Positions 23,249-31,613 are shown, counted from the stretch's first letter. The stretch is 35,103 bases of DNA from Lachnospiraceae bacterium UBA4338 (GCA_002393735.1 DGTK01000005.1:1-35103); one strand, 5' to 3'. Made by a program: numbers and translations. The notes: generated by a model not told the origin, from the sequence alone.

Positions 23249-24319
23249 ATGAATCAAAAAAAAGAGAACTACAAAATGTCTCTGATGACGTATTTGTTAA
23301 AACGATCTTACAGACGTTTTATTACTGGTGATAAGTCTTTTCATCAGATGATAACATATTTTGAAGATGGTGAAGATCACATCAAGGTATATCATAATGG
23401 AACAGCTAACTTAGGAAAGATGATATATGTGATAAAGGAAAATACCGGATTAGATGGATTTTGTGCGACATTAAAATATATTATGTCTTTTTTGATTTAT
23501 GCAGAACAACATAAGTTTACGCCAATAATAAGATTAACCGAAGAATTTGCTTATTATGATGAAGAAATGTCAAAAAAGATAGACAATCCATGGGAATATT
23601 ATTTTTTGACTGATGAAAAGAAGTTTGATTTGGAACACAGTTTAAATGTATGTTTCTGTGAATATATTCATAGAAAACTCATAGCTCATAAATATCATTT
23701 TAACGCTTATAAAGTTGAAAACTATAATAATCAGGATGTCTATGAAGTGTGTTCGCCTGTCATAAGAAAGTATATGACATTAAAACCAGAAATAGTTAAT
23801 GATGCATCAAATGTGCTGGAGAATATAAAGCAAAATGGTGGCAAGGTTCTCGGTGTTCATTTCAGGGGGACTGACTATAAAAAATCATATAATAATCATC
23901 CGGTATTTGTTAATGAAAATGAAACTATTAAAGAAATTAAGGCGGCAATGGAGTTAAAAGAATTTGATGCAGTATTTGTTGCCACAGATGATATATTATT
24001 TGCAGATATAGTAAAAAAATCTTTAGGCGACATACCCGTTTTGATGCACAATGATGTTTATAGAAGTGATGGTATTGAATCCGTAGCATTTAGTCAAAGT
24101 GAAAGAAAGAATCATCATTATCTTTTGGGATATGAGATAGCAAGAGATATGTATACTTTGAGTTTGTGCGATGGCCTGGTAGCATGTAAATCGTCTGTGG
24201 GATATATGAGTAATCTTTATAAGCATAGCAGAAACGAACAATATGAGTATATGAAAATTATAGATAACGGCAACAATGTAAATGACAATGAGTATTTTAA
24301 AGATTCCCAGACAATTTAA
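23249..24319 (+). CDS. Fucosyltransferase-like glycosyltransferase (O-FucT/GT23-type fold)
   Basis: A 356-residue protein. VLGVHFRGTDYKKSY contains the H-x-R-G-x-D motif that binds GDP-fucose in GT11, GT23 and protein O-fucosyltransferases. FDAVFVATDD and DGLVACKSSVGYMSNLYK are further conserved segments of that superfamily. The N-terminal half (LDGFCATLKYIMSFLIYAEQ) corresponds to the first Rossmann-like domain. The donor is inferred and could be another GDP-sugar. The start ATG at 23249 has only a weak ribosome site (AAGGAC). The next gene overlaps its end by 38 bases. Confidence 0.7.
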   Translation: MNQKKENYKMSLMTYLLKRSYRRFITGDKSFHQMITYFEDGEDHIKVYHNGTANLGKMIYVIKENTGLDGFCATLKYIMSFLIYAEQHKFTPIIRLTEEFAYYDEEMSKKIDNPWEYYFLTDEKKFDLEHSLNVCFCEYIHRKLIAHKYHFNAYKVENYNNQDVYEVCSPVIRKYMTLKPEIVNDASNVLENIKQNGGKVLGVHFRGTDYKKSYNNHPVFVNENETIKEIKAAMELKEFDAVFVATDDILFADIVKKSLGDIPVLMHNDVYRSDGIESVAFSQSERKNHHYLLGYEIARDMYTLSLCDGLVACKSSVGYMSNLYKHSRNEQYEYMKIIDNGNNVNDNEYFKDSQTI

Positions 24320-25964
24320 TAAGGATAAGCGATATGGAATAATCGGTGTCGGAGAAAACAGTAGGAAACTTGTCTTTGATATTAAATATGTATTTAAAGA
24401 TAAACTGAATGTCGGAGATGCTATTTATTTGGATGAGAATGCTGAATTAAATCCTGACTTAGATGGTTATATCTGCTGCTCATATGACAGAGATGATGCA
24501 ATAATCAAATTGTCAAAGTATGGACTAAAGCATAAGAGAGATTTCTTTTTTGCGGAAGATTTATTTGGTTTACTAAATGATTGGGATAAAAAGAAAATTG
24601 CTTTCAAAACAAGTAAAGGTAATTTTTATCAGCGGCTTATGGATGTAATATTTGGATATGTGGCCGAGCATGAAATTTTATTGCCGGCTGATAGTAACAG
24701 GGAAACACTAACCTGTGGAAAACATAAACAGAATAATAGTGCTCTTTTAAGAAGAATCTATTATATTTATTGTTTGGTTTTAGGATTGATTAAAATATTA
24801 CATCAAATTGGAGCAAATAAAAATAATTATCAGAATTATGATTATATTTGCTTTGCACGTACTTCGGATGCTTTGAGTTTTAGAAATAACCATCCGGAAT
24901 TAACTCAAAAGGTTATTACTCTGGAAGAACTAAGAACTCATACCTTCGCGCCTTTGTATATGAGAGCAACTTACTATGACAGAAGGCAGGATGACTGCGC
25001 ATGTAATATGCCGTTTCATACAGTATGGATTGGTAATGCAGGAACTACAAGATTATGTGAATGTCCGGACTATCTGAATATTGGTTGTGGAAACGCCGGG
25101 CTGACAGATTTGTCAAAAATATGGCAATCACCAGTAACAAAAATAATTCGACTATCATGTTTAAATAATACGTATTCATTTTGTTCAAGAGAAGAGTGTG
25201 GAAAACTATCCAAGGATAGAGTGTGTACTAAGGTTTTAGAACCAAGGGAAGAGATAGTTAATGATTATCCATCTATCGTTAATGTTGCAAATGATAATGT
25301 ATGTAATCTACACTGTCCTTCATGCAGAAAAAAAGCATATGTTAAGAATGATGAGGATGTGCAAAGGGAAATAGATGCTTGTCTTGACGAGTTATTTAAG
25401 TCAAACTGGCTTAATATGGCTGAAACTTTATATGTTGGCGGTGGAGGAGAAATCTTTCTCTCGAACAATTATAAAAGAGTACTTTATGGGTCAGATTCAA
25501 AGAGAAAAAACGTTACAATAATGACTAACGGAACTTTGTTCACACAAAAAGAGTGGGAACAGCTTGAGGGTAAATATGAGCATATAAACTTCATGGTTTC
25601 AGTTGACGCTGCAACTAAGGATACTTATGAAAAAGTAAGATGCGGCGGTAACTGGAAAAAACTCATGGATAATATGGATTTCATGTCAAATCTTAGAAAA
25701 GAGAATAAGATTGATAAAGTCACTGTTATAATGATAGTTCAAAAAGCAAACTATAAAGAAATCCCTGATTTTATAAAGTGGGCTAAAGATATGGGATTTG
25801 ACAGGGTTAGTCTATCACATATCAGAAACTGGTGGACATTTGAAGATGGTTATTTCTATGATAATGTATCAATGTTTGATAGAAATGGCCGTATAAAAAC
25901 TGAACTAAAAGAAATAATGGATAATCCAATCTGTTCGGATTCAGTGGTTGTTACCAGTTGGTAA
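24282..25964 (+). CDS. Radical SAM protein with SPASM-like cluster ahead of the core
   Basis: A 560-residue protein. Residues 17-100 resemble a nucleotide-binding fold (RYGIIGVGENSRKLVFDI). Residues 235-310 have eight cysteines in a SPASM-like pattern (CACNMPFHTVWIGNAG, CECPDY, CSREEC). The radical SAM motif CNLHCPSC follows at 341-348, with YVGGGGE, IMTNGTLFT and FMVSVDAATKDTYEKVR. SPASM clusters normally lie after the radical SAM barrel, so the order is reversed. In this locus it probably modifies a sugar or glycan. The start overlaps the upstream gene and lacks a clear ribosome site; an ATG at 24288 is equally possible. Confidence 0.75.
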   Translation: MTMSILKIPRQFNKDKRYGIIGVGENSRKLVFDIKYVFKDKLNVGDAIYLDENAELNPDLDGYICCSYDRDDAIIKLSKYGLKHKRDFFFAEDLFGLLNDWDKKKIAFKTSKGNFYQRLMDVIFGYVAEHEILLPADSNRETLTCGKHKQNNSALLRRIYYIYCLVLGLIKILHQIGANKNNYQNYDYICFARTSDALSFRNNHPELTQKVITLEELRTHTFAPLYMRATYYDRRQDDCACNMPFHTVWIGNAGTTRLCECPDYLNIGCGNAGLTDLSKIWQSPVTKIIRLSCLNNTYSFCSREECGKLSKDRVCTKVLEPREEIVNDYPSIVNVANDNVCNLHCPSCRKKAYVKNDEDVQREIDACLDELFKSNWLNMAETLYVGGGGEIFLSNNYKRVLYGSDSKRKNVTIMTNGTLFTQKEWEQLEGKYEHINFMVSVDAATKDTYEKVRCGGNWKKLMDNMDFMSNLRKENKIDKVTVIMIVQKANYKEIPDFIKWAKDMGFDRVSLSHIRNWWTFEDGYFYDNVSMFDRNGRIKTELKEIMDNPICSDSVVVTSW

Positions 25965-25991
25965 GTAAGAATAATTGTTTAGAGGCGTTTT

Positions 25992-26020
25992 GATGCACTT
26001 TACCCCGTCCCAGGTGGCAC
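25992..26020. repeat. REP-like element, inverted copy, right of the polysaccharide locus
   Basis: On the minus strand it reads GTGCCACCTGGGACGGGG then TAAAGTGCATC, matching the copies at 10.5 and 19.0 kb. It lies between two converging genes, immediately after the radical SAM gene. Confidence 0.7.
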
Positions 26021-26022
26021 AA

Positions 26023-26943
26023 TTAGTTGCCTTTGCCGGCGCGGCTGTCGAGGAAGCCTTTTACGTAGATTTTGGTCAGTTCTTCTTTACCTAGATTATA
26101 TTTTTCGGAAATCAGGTCAATGAGGTCCATTGGTAATTCAAGGGCGGAGTTTCGGTTGAATTTACCTATATATCTGCCAAGACCGAAGAATTCTATTTTT
26201 AAGGCTGCAGGAGCGTATTCATTATTATCAGGAAGATTTGAAAGGAGTTTCTTTTTCCTGTAATCGACGAGGCTGTTGTTAACAAAGGCAATTAAGGATG
26301 CAAGGCCAAAGGCGATAAGTGTCAAGGCAGGAAGTGAGAACCACCAAGGGGTGTAGGTTGCTACCATGTAAAGGTCAGCCCAGCCGCCGTTAGCTTCGCC
26401 AATGAAAACAACTTCAACAAGATATATAAGTTCATAGATGAATATAGGAATAACACATAAGAAGCAGTCTTTGATTGTATATTTGTAGCCGGATTCAATC
26501 ATAAAGAATGAAATGATGATTAAAATCGGACAGATTATGTGTAAAAATGTATTAAAGCCGGTAAATGCCAGTTCCGGATTTGACCAGCTGATAAAGAAAA
26601 TGGTAAAAAACATAACAAGTGATACACAGGTTGTTCCGCAGTAGAGGAAATGTGCAACCCATTTAGGACAACTGAATCTCTTTTTTCTGTAGCCTTCGAT
26701 GGCATATGGAGTAATCATGCAGATGGCTACTAAGGTTAAGAGATTTGAGTCTGTGGTAAAATATTGAAAATGATTGAATATTGATTCGTTGTTTAATGCA
26801 TATCTGATTAATCCACCCACAATGGCATAGGTTGAACTGAACATAACAGTTATTGATGCAACCATGGCCAGAAAACTACGGGTGTTATATAAAGCAATTA
26901 AATATTTCGTCTCTTTCTTCGAAGAGGATTTAGTTTTTTTCAT
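26023..26943 (-). CDS. Multi-spanning membrane protein, possibly Pr6Pr-like
   Basis: A 306-residue protein with about seven hydrophobic segments. HFQYFTTDSNLL near residue 60 followed by ICMITPYAI, and later FLHIICPILIIISFF, resemble the Pr6Pr family of six-helix membrane proteins, which has no defined role. The C-terminal 80 residues are soluble and charged. AGGGAG precedes the ATG, and the gene has a near-perfect promoter (26995-27023). It converges on the polysaccharide locus. Confidence 0.6.
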   Translation of the reverse strand: MKKTKSSSKKETKYLIALYNTRSFLAMVASITVMFSSTYAIVGGLIRYALNNESIFNHFQYFTTDSNLLTLVAICMITPYAIEGYRKKRFSCPKWVAHFLYCGTTCVSLVMFFTIFFISWSNPELAFTGFNTFLHIICPILIIISFFMIESGYKYTIKDCFLCVIPIFIYELIYLVEVVFIGEANGGWADLYMVATYTPWWFSLPALTLIAFGLASLIAFVNNSLVDYRKKKLLSNLPDNNEYAPAALKIEFFGLGRYIGKFNRNSALELPMDLIDLISEKYNLGKEELTKIYVKGFLDSRAGKGN

Positions 26944-26994
26944 GATAAATCTCCCTGAAATTTCAATAAAAATAAATGATAAACACGTATATTA

Positions 26995-27023
26995 ATTGTA
27001 TAATTGAGTTTTCTTTGTGTCAA
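26995..27023 (-). promoter_or_regulatory. Promoter of the minus-strand membrane protein
   Basis: Read on the minus strand, TTGACA (27023-27018) and TACAAT (27000-26995) are 17 bases apart, close to the sigma-A consensus. Confidence 0.8.
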
Positions 27024-27159
27024 CAATGGGAAAAGGCTTAATTATACTGTTTAATGGTGTCCTTTGGGCATTATGTGATATAATATAAAAGGATGATGAG
27101 GATGTAATATATAACAAGCTATAGAAAAACTTTTAGGATAAGTGTTGCACTTTTGTTGA

Positions 27160-27249
27160 CTGTTATATATTAGCATTGTAGATGTAATAATCGTGATGTT
27201 TGAGCAGGACGGAAAGGTTCAGATTAAAGGTAAAGCTAAAGGTAAGTAA
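27160..27249 (+). pseudogene. Possible 3' remnant of a lost gene
   Basis: An open frame reads IVDVIIVMFEQDGKVQIKG and ends in a lysine/glycine tail and TAA. It looks like the end of a protein: a hydrophobic strand, a turn and a charged tail. Only an ATG at 27196 could start it, without a good ribosome site. The family is not recognised. Confidence 0.25.
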
Positions 27250-27322
27250 TTGTGATAAACTTTAATAAATTGCAATTATAAATGGTTTTGTTATAAAATA
27301 ACATAGAATGATTTAAGTACTA

Positions 27323-27350
27323 AAGCCATGGTCTTTAAAGGCCATGGCTT
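27323..27350 (+). terminator. Hairpin upstream of the EamA gene
   Basis: A perfect 9-bp stem (27323-27331 with 27342-27350) has a 10-nt loop. No T run follows, so it may be a weak terminator or a leader structure in the downstream mRNA. Confidence 0.4.
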
Positions 27351-27418
27351 AGTTGTGTAGTTAATGGGAAGTTTGATCTTTGGAAAATATGTTATGAATT
27401 AAGGAAAACGCCGGGGCG

Positions 27419-28324
27419 ATGGGTAATAAAGACAATAAAAGTATCATAGGGCCTGTTTTGATTATTGTGGCAGCAGTTTTCTGGGGAACCATGGGAATTT
27501 TTGTAAGGGCTCTCGGAGAGTATGGCTTAAGTTCTTTTCAGATTGTTTGCCTTCGTGTGAGTTTTGCGGCCGTAATCTTTGCTTTATGTCTGTTAGTGAA
27601 AGACAGAAGCGGTTTTAAGATTTCTCTTAAGGACATTCCGTTATTTCTTGGACTTGGATTTGGAAGCATACTGTTCTTTACAGTTTGTTATTTCACAGCC
27701 ATCCGGATGATGAGTCTTTCCACCGCAGCGATTCTTCTTTATACATCGCCGATATGGATAATGCTGATGTCCATGTTATTCTTTCATGAAAAAATAAACA
27801 TCAGCCGAATTGTAGCCCTTATACTTGCATTTGCAGGCTGTGTGCTGGTTTCGGGAATCTCCGGAAACGGGATAACATTCACAGGGCTTCTAGTTGGACT
27901 TGGTTCAGGTTTTGGATACGGATTATACAGTATTCTTGGAACGATAGCATTAAGAAAGTATAAGCCGCTTACAGTGACCACATATACATTTATATTTGCG
28001 GCAGTGGGTTCCTTTATTATATGTCGTCCATTTGATATGGTATCGAAAATATCAGGCTCAGGAAAGGTAGGATTTCTGATTATGTTCAGTGTCCTGACAG
28101 CCCTTGTTACAGCGGTTATTCCGTTTCTTACATATACACTTGGACTTAATAAAGTGGAGGCAAGTAATGCCGGCATTATAGCAACAATTGAGCCTTTGGT
28201 TGCGACGCTGGTTGGTATCTTTGTTTTCAGGGAGCCTCTGACATATATGTCAGGATGCGGAATCGTTTTGATTATAGCAGCGGTAGTTATACTTAATTTA
28301 AAAATAAAGAAGAAGGATAAGTGA
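27419..28324 (+). CDS. EamA-family (DMT superfamily) transporter
   Basis: A 301-residue protein with ten predicted helices in two EamA repeats. The first starts LIIVAAVFWGTMGIFVRALG and includes LSTAAILLYTSPIWIMLMS. The second includes GFGYGLYSILGTIALRKY and ASNAGIIATIEPLVATLVG. Members export or import small metabolites such as amino acids; the substrate cannot be predicted. The stop overlaps the start of the next gene (TGATG), so the pair is translationally coupled. Confidence 0.9.
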   Translation: MGNKDNKSIIGPVLIIVAAVFWGTMGIFVRALGEYGLSSFQIVCLRVSFAAVIFALCLLVKDRSGFKISLKDIPLFLGLGFGSILFFTVCYFTAIRMMSLSTAAILLYTSPIWIMLMSMLFFHEKINISRIVALILAFAGCVLVSGISGNGITFTGLLVGLGSGFGYGLYSILGTIALRKYKPLTVTTYTFIFAAVGSFIICRPFDMVSKISGSGKVGFLIMFSVLTALVTAVIPFLTYTLGLNKVEASNAGIIATIEPLVATLVGIFVFREPLTYMSGCGIVLIIAAVVILNLKIKKKDK

Positions 28325-28911
28325 TGGATGAGAGATTGAAAAGGCAGATTGATTTTGCACTTGAGATAGATAAAGAGAAAAATATATTCAGGCAGACGCA
28401 TCTTACTAATCATGGCAGAAATGAGAATGACGCGGAGCATGCGTGGCATATGGCGATAATGGCATATCTTCTTAGAGAATATTCCAATGAGGAAGTTGAT
28501 ATAGCCAAGGTTATGCTGATGTGTCTTATACACGACATTGTGGAGATAGATGCGGGTGATACATATGCTTATGATGCGGTAGGGTTGGAAAGTCAGAAAG
28601 AAAGGGAGGATGCTGCGAAGGAGAGGATTTTCTCACTGCTTCCTAAAGATCAGAAGGAAGAGATGATTGCTCTTTTTGATGAATTTGAGAACTGCGAAAG
28701 TGCAGAGTCCAAATATGCTCACGCAATGGATAACCTGCAGCCTCTTATCTTAAATGACAGTAATAATGGGGGCGACTGGAAAGAGCATGAAGTTACATCC
28801 GATAAGATTTATCAAAGGCATATAAAGACAAAGATGGGGTCGGAGATTCTATTTGATTTAACTGATTCGATTATTAAGGAGAATATAAAAAAAGGTAATT
28901 TGCCTAAGTAG
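28324..28911 (+). CDS. HD-domain phosphohydrolase (YfbR/HDDC2-like)
   Basis: A 195-residue protein. H in THLTNHGRNENDAEHAWHMA, HD in MCLIHDIVEIDAGD and a later D in HAMDNLQPLILND form the metal-binding set of YfbR and HDDC2 enzymes, which are 5'-deoxynucleotidases. The ATG at 28324 overlaps the transporter stop; a GTG one codon earlier is also possible. Coupling to an EamA transporter suggests a metabolite-handling pair, perhaps nucleoside salvage, but this is inferred. Confidence 0.87.
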   Translation: MDERLKRQIDFALEIDKEKNIFRQTHLTNHGRNENDAEHAWHMAIMAYLLREYSNEEVDIAKVMLMCLIHDIVEIDAGDTYAYDAVGLESQKEREDAAKERIFSLLPKDQKEEMIALFDEFENCESAESKYAHAMDNLQPLILNDSNNGGDWKEHEVTSDKIYQRHIKTKMGSEILFDLTDSIIKENIKKGNLPK

Positions 28912-28931
28912 GTTAAGGAGGATTAAGGGAG

Positions 28932-29450
28932 ATGGAGACGAAGGCTTCTAAAAGAGTTAAGTTTGTAACGATTATCAGTATTGTTTTTGCAGTGACTTCG
29001 TTATTTTATTTAGGTCTGGCAGTGGCGTATTTTATAGCAATGGGCGTTACACTGATGACAGGGAATGAATATGAAATGCTTGGTTTCGTATTTGGACTGA
29101 TTGGTTTGCCGCTTGTAATTATTATTCTGGCTTTTCCTGTTTTTAGAGTTATTATTCTGGTTTTAAGCTTGAATATAAGGAAAAAATATAAAGAAGGTCG
29201 TAAGGCAAAAGGTATGGCTATTACCACGGCAGTTATGCAGATTATTGATGCAGTTGCTTCACCGGTTGCTTTCTTCTTTATTGGCTCAATGATCTTTTTG
29301 TTTAGCCAGGATATATTTAATGCGATACCGGGCGGTGAATTATTATATGGTATTTTTGGTTTAACAATCAATATTCCGGTAATAGCTAAAGGTGTGTTAC
29401 AGATAATAGCTTCGGTTATGCTTTTTAAGAGTGCGGGAGAACTTTATTAA
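28932..29450 (+). CDS. Four-helix membrane protein of unknown function
   Basis: A 172-residue protein with hydrophobic segments at about residues 11-36, 47-80, 97-125 and 137-165, and a basic loop (RKKYKEGRKAKG) between the second and third. AAGGAGG precedes the ATG and the gene starts 20 bases after the HD gene, so it may belong to that operon. It has the same length as the membrane protein at 4708, but no clear sequence similarity. Confidence 0.6.
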   Translation: METKASKRVKFVTIISIVFAVTSLFYLGLAVAYFIAMGVTLMTGNEYEMLGFVFGLIGLPLVIIILAFPVFRVIILVLSLNIRKKYKEGRKAKGMAITTAVMQIIDAVASPVAFFFIGSMIFLFSQDIFNAIPGGELLYGIFGLTINIPVIAKGVLQIIASVMLFKSAGELY

Positions 29451-29508
29451 AGAGCCCGGAAGGTGCGAATATTTTAAGTGTTTTGGATAAACTATCCGGG
29501 TAAATATG

Positions 29509-29538
29509 TTGTGATAGACTGCGTAATTATAGTATAAT
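29509..29538 (+). promoter_or_regulatory. Promoter of the second leader-zinc-ribbon gene
   Basis: TTGTGA (29509-29514) and TATAAT (29533-29538) are 18 bases apart and about 25 bases before the start codon. Copy 1 at 7419 also has its own promoter, so both are independent transcription units. Confidence 0.6.
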
Positions 29539-29563
29539 AAGTATAATTAAGGAGGGCAAAACT

Positions 29564-29854
29564 ATGAGATTGGAATTATTAAAGGGGTTAACAGATGCGC
29601 AGATTAATAAACTTGCAGGATGCAAGAGTGCAGAAGAAATCTTGGAACTTGCCAAGGCTGAGGGCGTAGAACTTAATGAAGAACAGCTTGCAGCTGTATC
29701 AGGTGGTTGTGGAGAGAAAGCAGACCCTGTAAGATGTAATAAGTGTGGCTCACTGAACTGCGAAATGTATAAGACAGTATTAAATGTGATGACTAAGGGA
29801 TATGATTATAAATGGAGATGCAATGATTGCGGTAATGAATGGTTATGGGATTAA
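29564..29854 (+). CDS. GG-leader (Nif11-like) peptide fused to a zinc ribbon, copy 2
   Basis: A 96-residue paralogue of the gene at 7419. The leader is nearly the same (KSAEEILELAKAEGVELN, then LAAVSGG) with CG directly after the glycines. The cargo is again a C4 zinc ribbon (CNKCGSLN, then CNDCGNEWLWD) but has diverged more than the leader. AAGGAGGG gives a strong ribosome site. No transporter, protease or modifying enzyme lies next to it. Conservation of leader over cargo is the usual pattern for exported leader peptides. Confidence 0.8.
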   Translation: MRLELLKGLTDAQINKLAGCKSAEEILELAKAEGVELNEEQLAAVSGGCGEKADPVRCNKCGSLNCEMYKTVLNVMTKGYDYKWRCNDCGNEWLWD

Positions 29855-30114
29855 TGGGAGGCTTATAGAGGTTCTTCATTTTTTGATGAACGGAATATTG
29901 TTCCATGGAAATAGACAGAAAAAAATAAAAATACATAAAATATAATAAAGGAAGTAGGAATATTATGAAACTAGGCATAGAGCGAAAGTGCCGATTTTTA
30001 GGAAAAATCTCCGAAACCCGCATAAACAGAGGCTTTGCAAACCCGCACATAATCTGGATTCTGAAAAATTGTTTTTTATAGTTTCATTTATCTTTTTACA
30101 GTTTCACCGAAGTT

Positions 30115-30309
30115 GGGTACGTGGTGGGTACGTAAAAAGGGTACGTAGGTAACAAGAAAATAGAGTCCTAATGCTTTTTTGAAAAAATATGAATTTTCTC
30201 ATTTTGAAATCAGCCGCAAAGGCTGATTTTTTCTTATGTACCCAGGTATTATGTACCTACCCCAGTTTCACTTTTTTCAAAGTACCCATGTTTGTAACTA
30301 CACGTACCC
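30115..30309. repeat. Cluster of GGGTAC motifs in both orientations
   Basis: GGGTAC occurs at 30115, 30126 and 30139 in one orientation. GTACCC or GTACCT occurs at 30238, 30253, 30282 and 30304 in the other. GTTTCAC also appears on each side. A terminator-like hairpin sits between the two groups. Inverted clusters of short sites around a core suggest recombinase arm sites or another protein-binding array. Confidence 0.6.
30207..30232 (+). terminator. Terminator hairpin
   Basis: A perfect 9-bp stem (30207-30215 with 30221-30229) has a GCAAA loop and six T residues. No clear plus-strand gene precedes it, apart from the doubtful short frame at 29965. Confidence 0.75.
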
Positions 30310-30340
30310 ATGCGACGAGATTTTTAGGGATTTTTCCACT

Positions 30341-30376
30341 AAAAAAGGCAAACCTAGTTTTGGTAGGTTTACCTTC
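30341..30376 (-). terminator. Minus-strand terminator
   Basis: On the minus strand a 10-bp stem with one U-G pair and a 9-nt loop is followed by six T residues. It lies just after the end of the broken minus-strand gene and supports transcription in that direction. Confidence 0.7.
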
Positions 30377-30409
30377 TCATAAAAAATGTTTTTTCAAAAA
30401 ATTTACGGT

Positions 30410-30712
30410 TTAATCATCATCGTCATCAACTCTGTTGTTTCTGTTATTGTCTTCTCGCCATCCTGAATTGAGATGAAGTTCTCCTGTGTTTAAATCCGTA
30501 GACATATGATCGCCCATACGCATATTCATATTGCCGTTTTGAGATTTAAAATTGTACTAAAACATCGTATTTTCATTGAAGATTTGAGTCTGCCATATTA
30601 TAATTGTAGTGGTAATTATTGTTGATGCAATAATTATTCTCCAACCCTGAAACATAGTTTTTGCAAGGATATGTTTGATGAATATCAAATGCTGCTTAGA
30701 AGGGTGACCCAT
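30410..30712 (-). pseudogene. Small membrane protein gene interrupted by a TAG
   Basis: Read on the minus strand from an ATG at 30712, the frame gives a basic start (HPSKQHLIFIKHILA), a transmembrane segment (IIIASTIITTTIIIW) and then TAG at 30559-30557. Beyond it the same frame stays open for 48 more codons with a hydrophilic, protein-like sequence (GDHMSTDLNTGELHLNSGW) and a DDDDD end at 30410. A minus-strand terminator follows. This looks like one gene broken by a point mutation. Two separate short genes, or recoding, are alternatives. The start has no good ribosome site. Confidence 0.45.
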
Positions 30713-30770
30713 TGGTCCGCTATCCGTTGCATGGTTATGATTGGAAATCAGGGAGAAAGGAGAAAAAGAT

Positions 30771-31016
30771 ATGGCAAAAGGCGTATCGTCAAAGACGCAC
30801 ACTCAAAAGCAGTTGGATGATTATGCTAATCAGAATAATCCCAATAATAAAGCATATCGAGCAAGAATTGCCAATTCCGAGAAGACTAATCAAGCTCGGA
30901 ATAACAAGAAAGCTTCTATAAAGGCTGCTAAGAGACAAGCGTACTTTGAAGAAAAAACAGGTGTATTATATCCATTAGATTGGATGTGCTACAGCAATCC
31001 TTATGATTTTGATTAG
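30771..31016 (+). CDS. Small basic, Asn-rich protein of unknown function
   Basis: An 81-residue protein with AAAGGAG before the ATG at 30771. It is rich in N, K and Q in the middle (THTQKQLDDYANQNNPNN, then NQARNNKKASIKAAKRQ) and ends in a compact aromatic segment (LYPLDWMCYSNPYDFD). Similar short proteins occur in accessory regions of Lachnospiraceae without an assigned role. It is followed by its own terminator. Confidence 0.6.
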   Translation: MAKGVSSKTHTQKQLDDYANQNNPNNKAYRARIANSEKTNQARNNKKASIKAAKRQAYFEEKTGVLYPLDWMCYSNPYDFD

Positions 31017-31043
31017 GATTCATAGGATTAAAACGAACAAACG

Positions 31044-31075
31044 AAAAGCATCAACGATTAAGTTGGTGCTTTTCT
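31044..31075 (+). terminator. Terminator before the KptA operon
   Basis: A 12-bp stem (31044-31055 with 31062-31073, one wobble) ends in TTTTC. It lies only 18 bases before the next start codon and leaves no room for a standard promoter there. The operon may rely on read-through or on a promoter inside the preceding gene. Confidence 0.75.
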
Positions 31076-31090
31076 TGTACGGGGGGTTAT

Positions 31091-31360
31091 ATGGATACAA
31101 AAGCATTTGCTGAATGTATGAAACGAAATATGGATAAACAAGGCATTACTATTGAAGATTTATCGAAAATGACCGAAATTCCTGTTTCGAGATTAGAAGA
31201 ATATCAATCCGGCGATTTTAAAGCGAAATCCACAGAAATATATGCTATATCTGCTGCAATAAAGGTGCCACCAATGGCTCTAATGCATGGTGGAGGATTG
31301 GTTCATATTTCAGAGCTTGATGAAAATGGACATAGAGTCTGTAGGTGGGAAGAGTATTAG
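31091..31360 (+). CDS. XRE-family helix-turn-helix regulator
   Basis: An 89-residue protein. Residues 15-60 form the helix-turn-helix (GITIEDLSKMTEIPVSRLEE, then STEIYAISAAIKVPP). The C-terminal 25 residues (GGGLVHISELDENGHRV) are beta-rich and of unknown use. GGGGG precedes the ATG. It is the first gene of a seven-gene run with gaps of 0-17 bases and is the natural candidate for controlling it. Confidence 0.75.
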   Translation: MDTKAFAECMKRNMDKQGITIEDLSKMTEIPVSRLEEYQSGDFKAKSTEIYAISAAIKVPPMALMHGGGLVHISELDENGHRVCRWEEY

Positions 31361-31377
31361 AGATTAGGAGAGATGAT

Positions 31378-31596
31378 ATGTCATACGAATTTAGAGAAGT
31401 AATTTGTCCGTACTGTCAACATCGATATATGACTCATAAGGTATCAGAATGGTGTGATTATAGGGACAAAATAACAGGTAAGAAAATGTATGTTGAGAAA
31501 TGTCCGAAATGTAGTAACTTCTTATTTGCCATAGAGAATGTCCTTGAAGGAATTAAGGAAGATGATGACAGAGTAACTGAAGCAGATTTAATGTAG
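31378..31596 (+). CDS. Small zinc-ribbon protein
   Basis: A 72-residue protein with CPYCQHRYMTH and CPKCSNFLFAIE forming a C4 zinc ribbon; an acidic tail (GIKEDDDRVTEADLM) follows. TAGGAGAG lies just before the ATG at 31378. Function unknown; it might contact RNA or a partner protein. The next gene starts 17 bases later. Confidence 0.7.
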   Translation: MSYEFREVICPYCQHRYMTHKVSEWCDYRDKITGKKMYVEKCPKCSNFLFAIENVLEGIKEDDDRVTEADLM

Positions 31597-31613
31597 CTTG
31601 TAACGAGGGATAT

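Larger units (their letters stand above)
26944..27418. other. Intergenic region between divergent genes
   Basis: It contains the minus-strand promoter, a possible gene remnant (27160-27249) and a 9-bp hairpin (27323-27350). No complete gene or known RNA family is seen in the remaining AT-rich sequence. Confidence 0.6.
29855..30770. other. Long, mostly non-coding region with GGGTAC motifs
   Basis: It contains a possible 38-residue frame (29965-30081, start of uncertain value), seven GTAC-core motifs between 30115 and 30309, a plus-strand terminator (30207-30232), a minus-strand terminator (30341-30376) and the broken minus-strand gene described separately. The arrangement resembles an attachment or origin region of a mobile element, but no recombinase is encoded in the window. 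Confidence 0.5.

Noticed and set aside
29965..30081. A 38-residue frame starting MKLGIERK
   Set aside because: A weak GGAAG lies upstream, but composition and lack of any recognised family make it uncertain. It is mentioned only within the intergenic entry.
30189..30413. A 74-codon plus-strand frame
   Set aside because: It spans two hairpins and the GTAC motif cluster and has no ribosome site.
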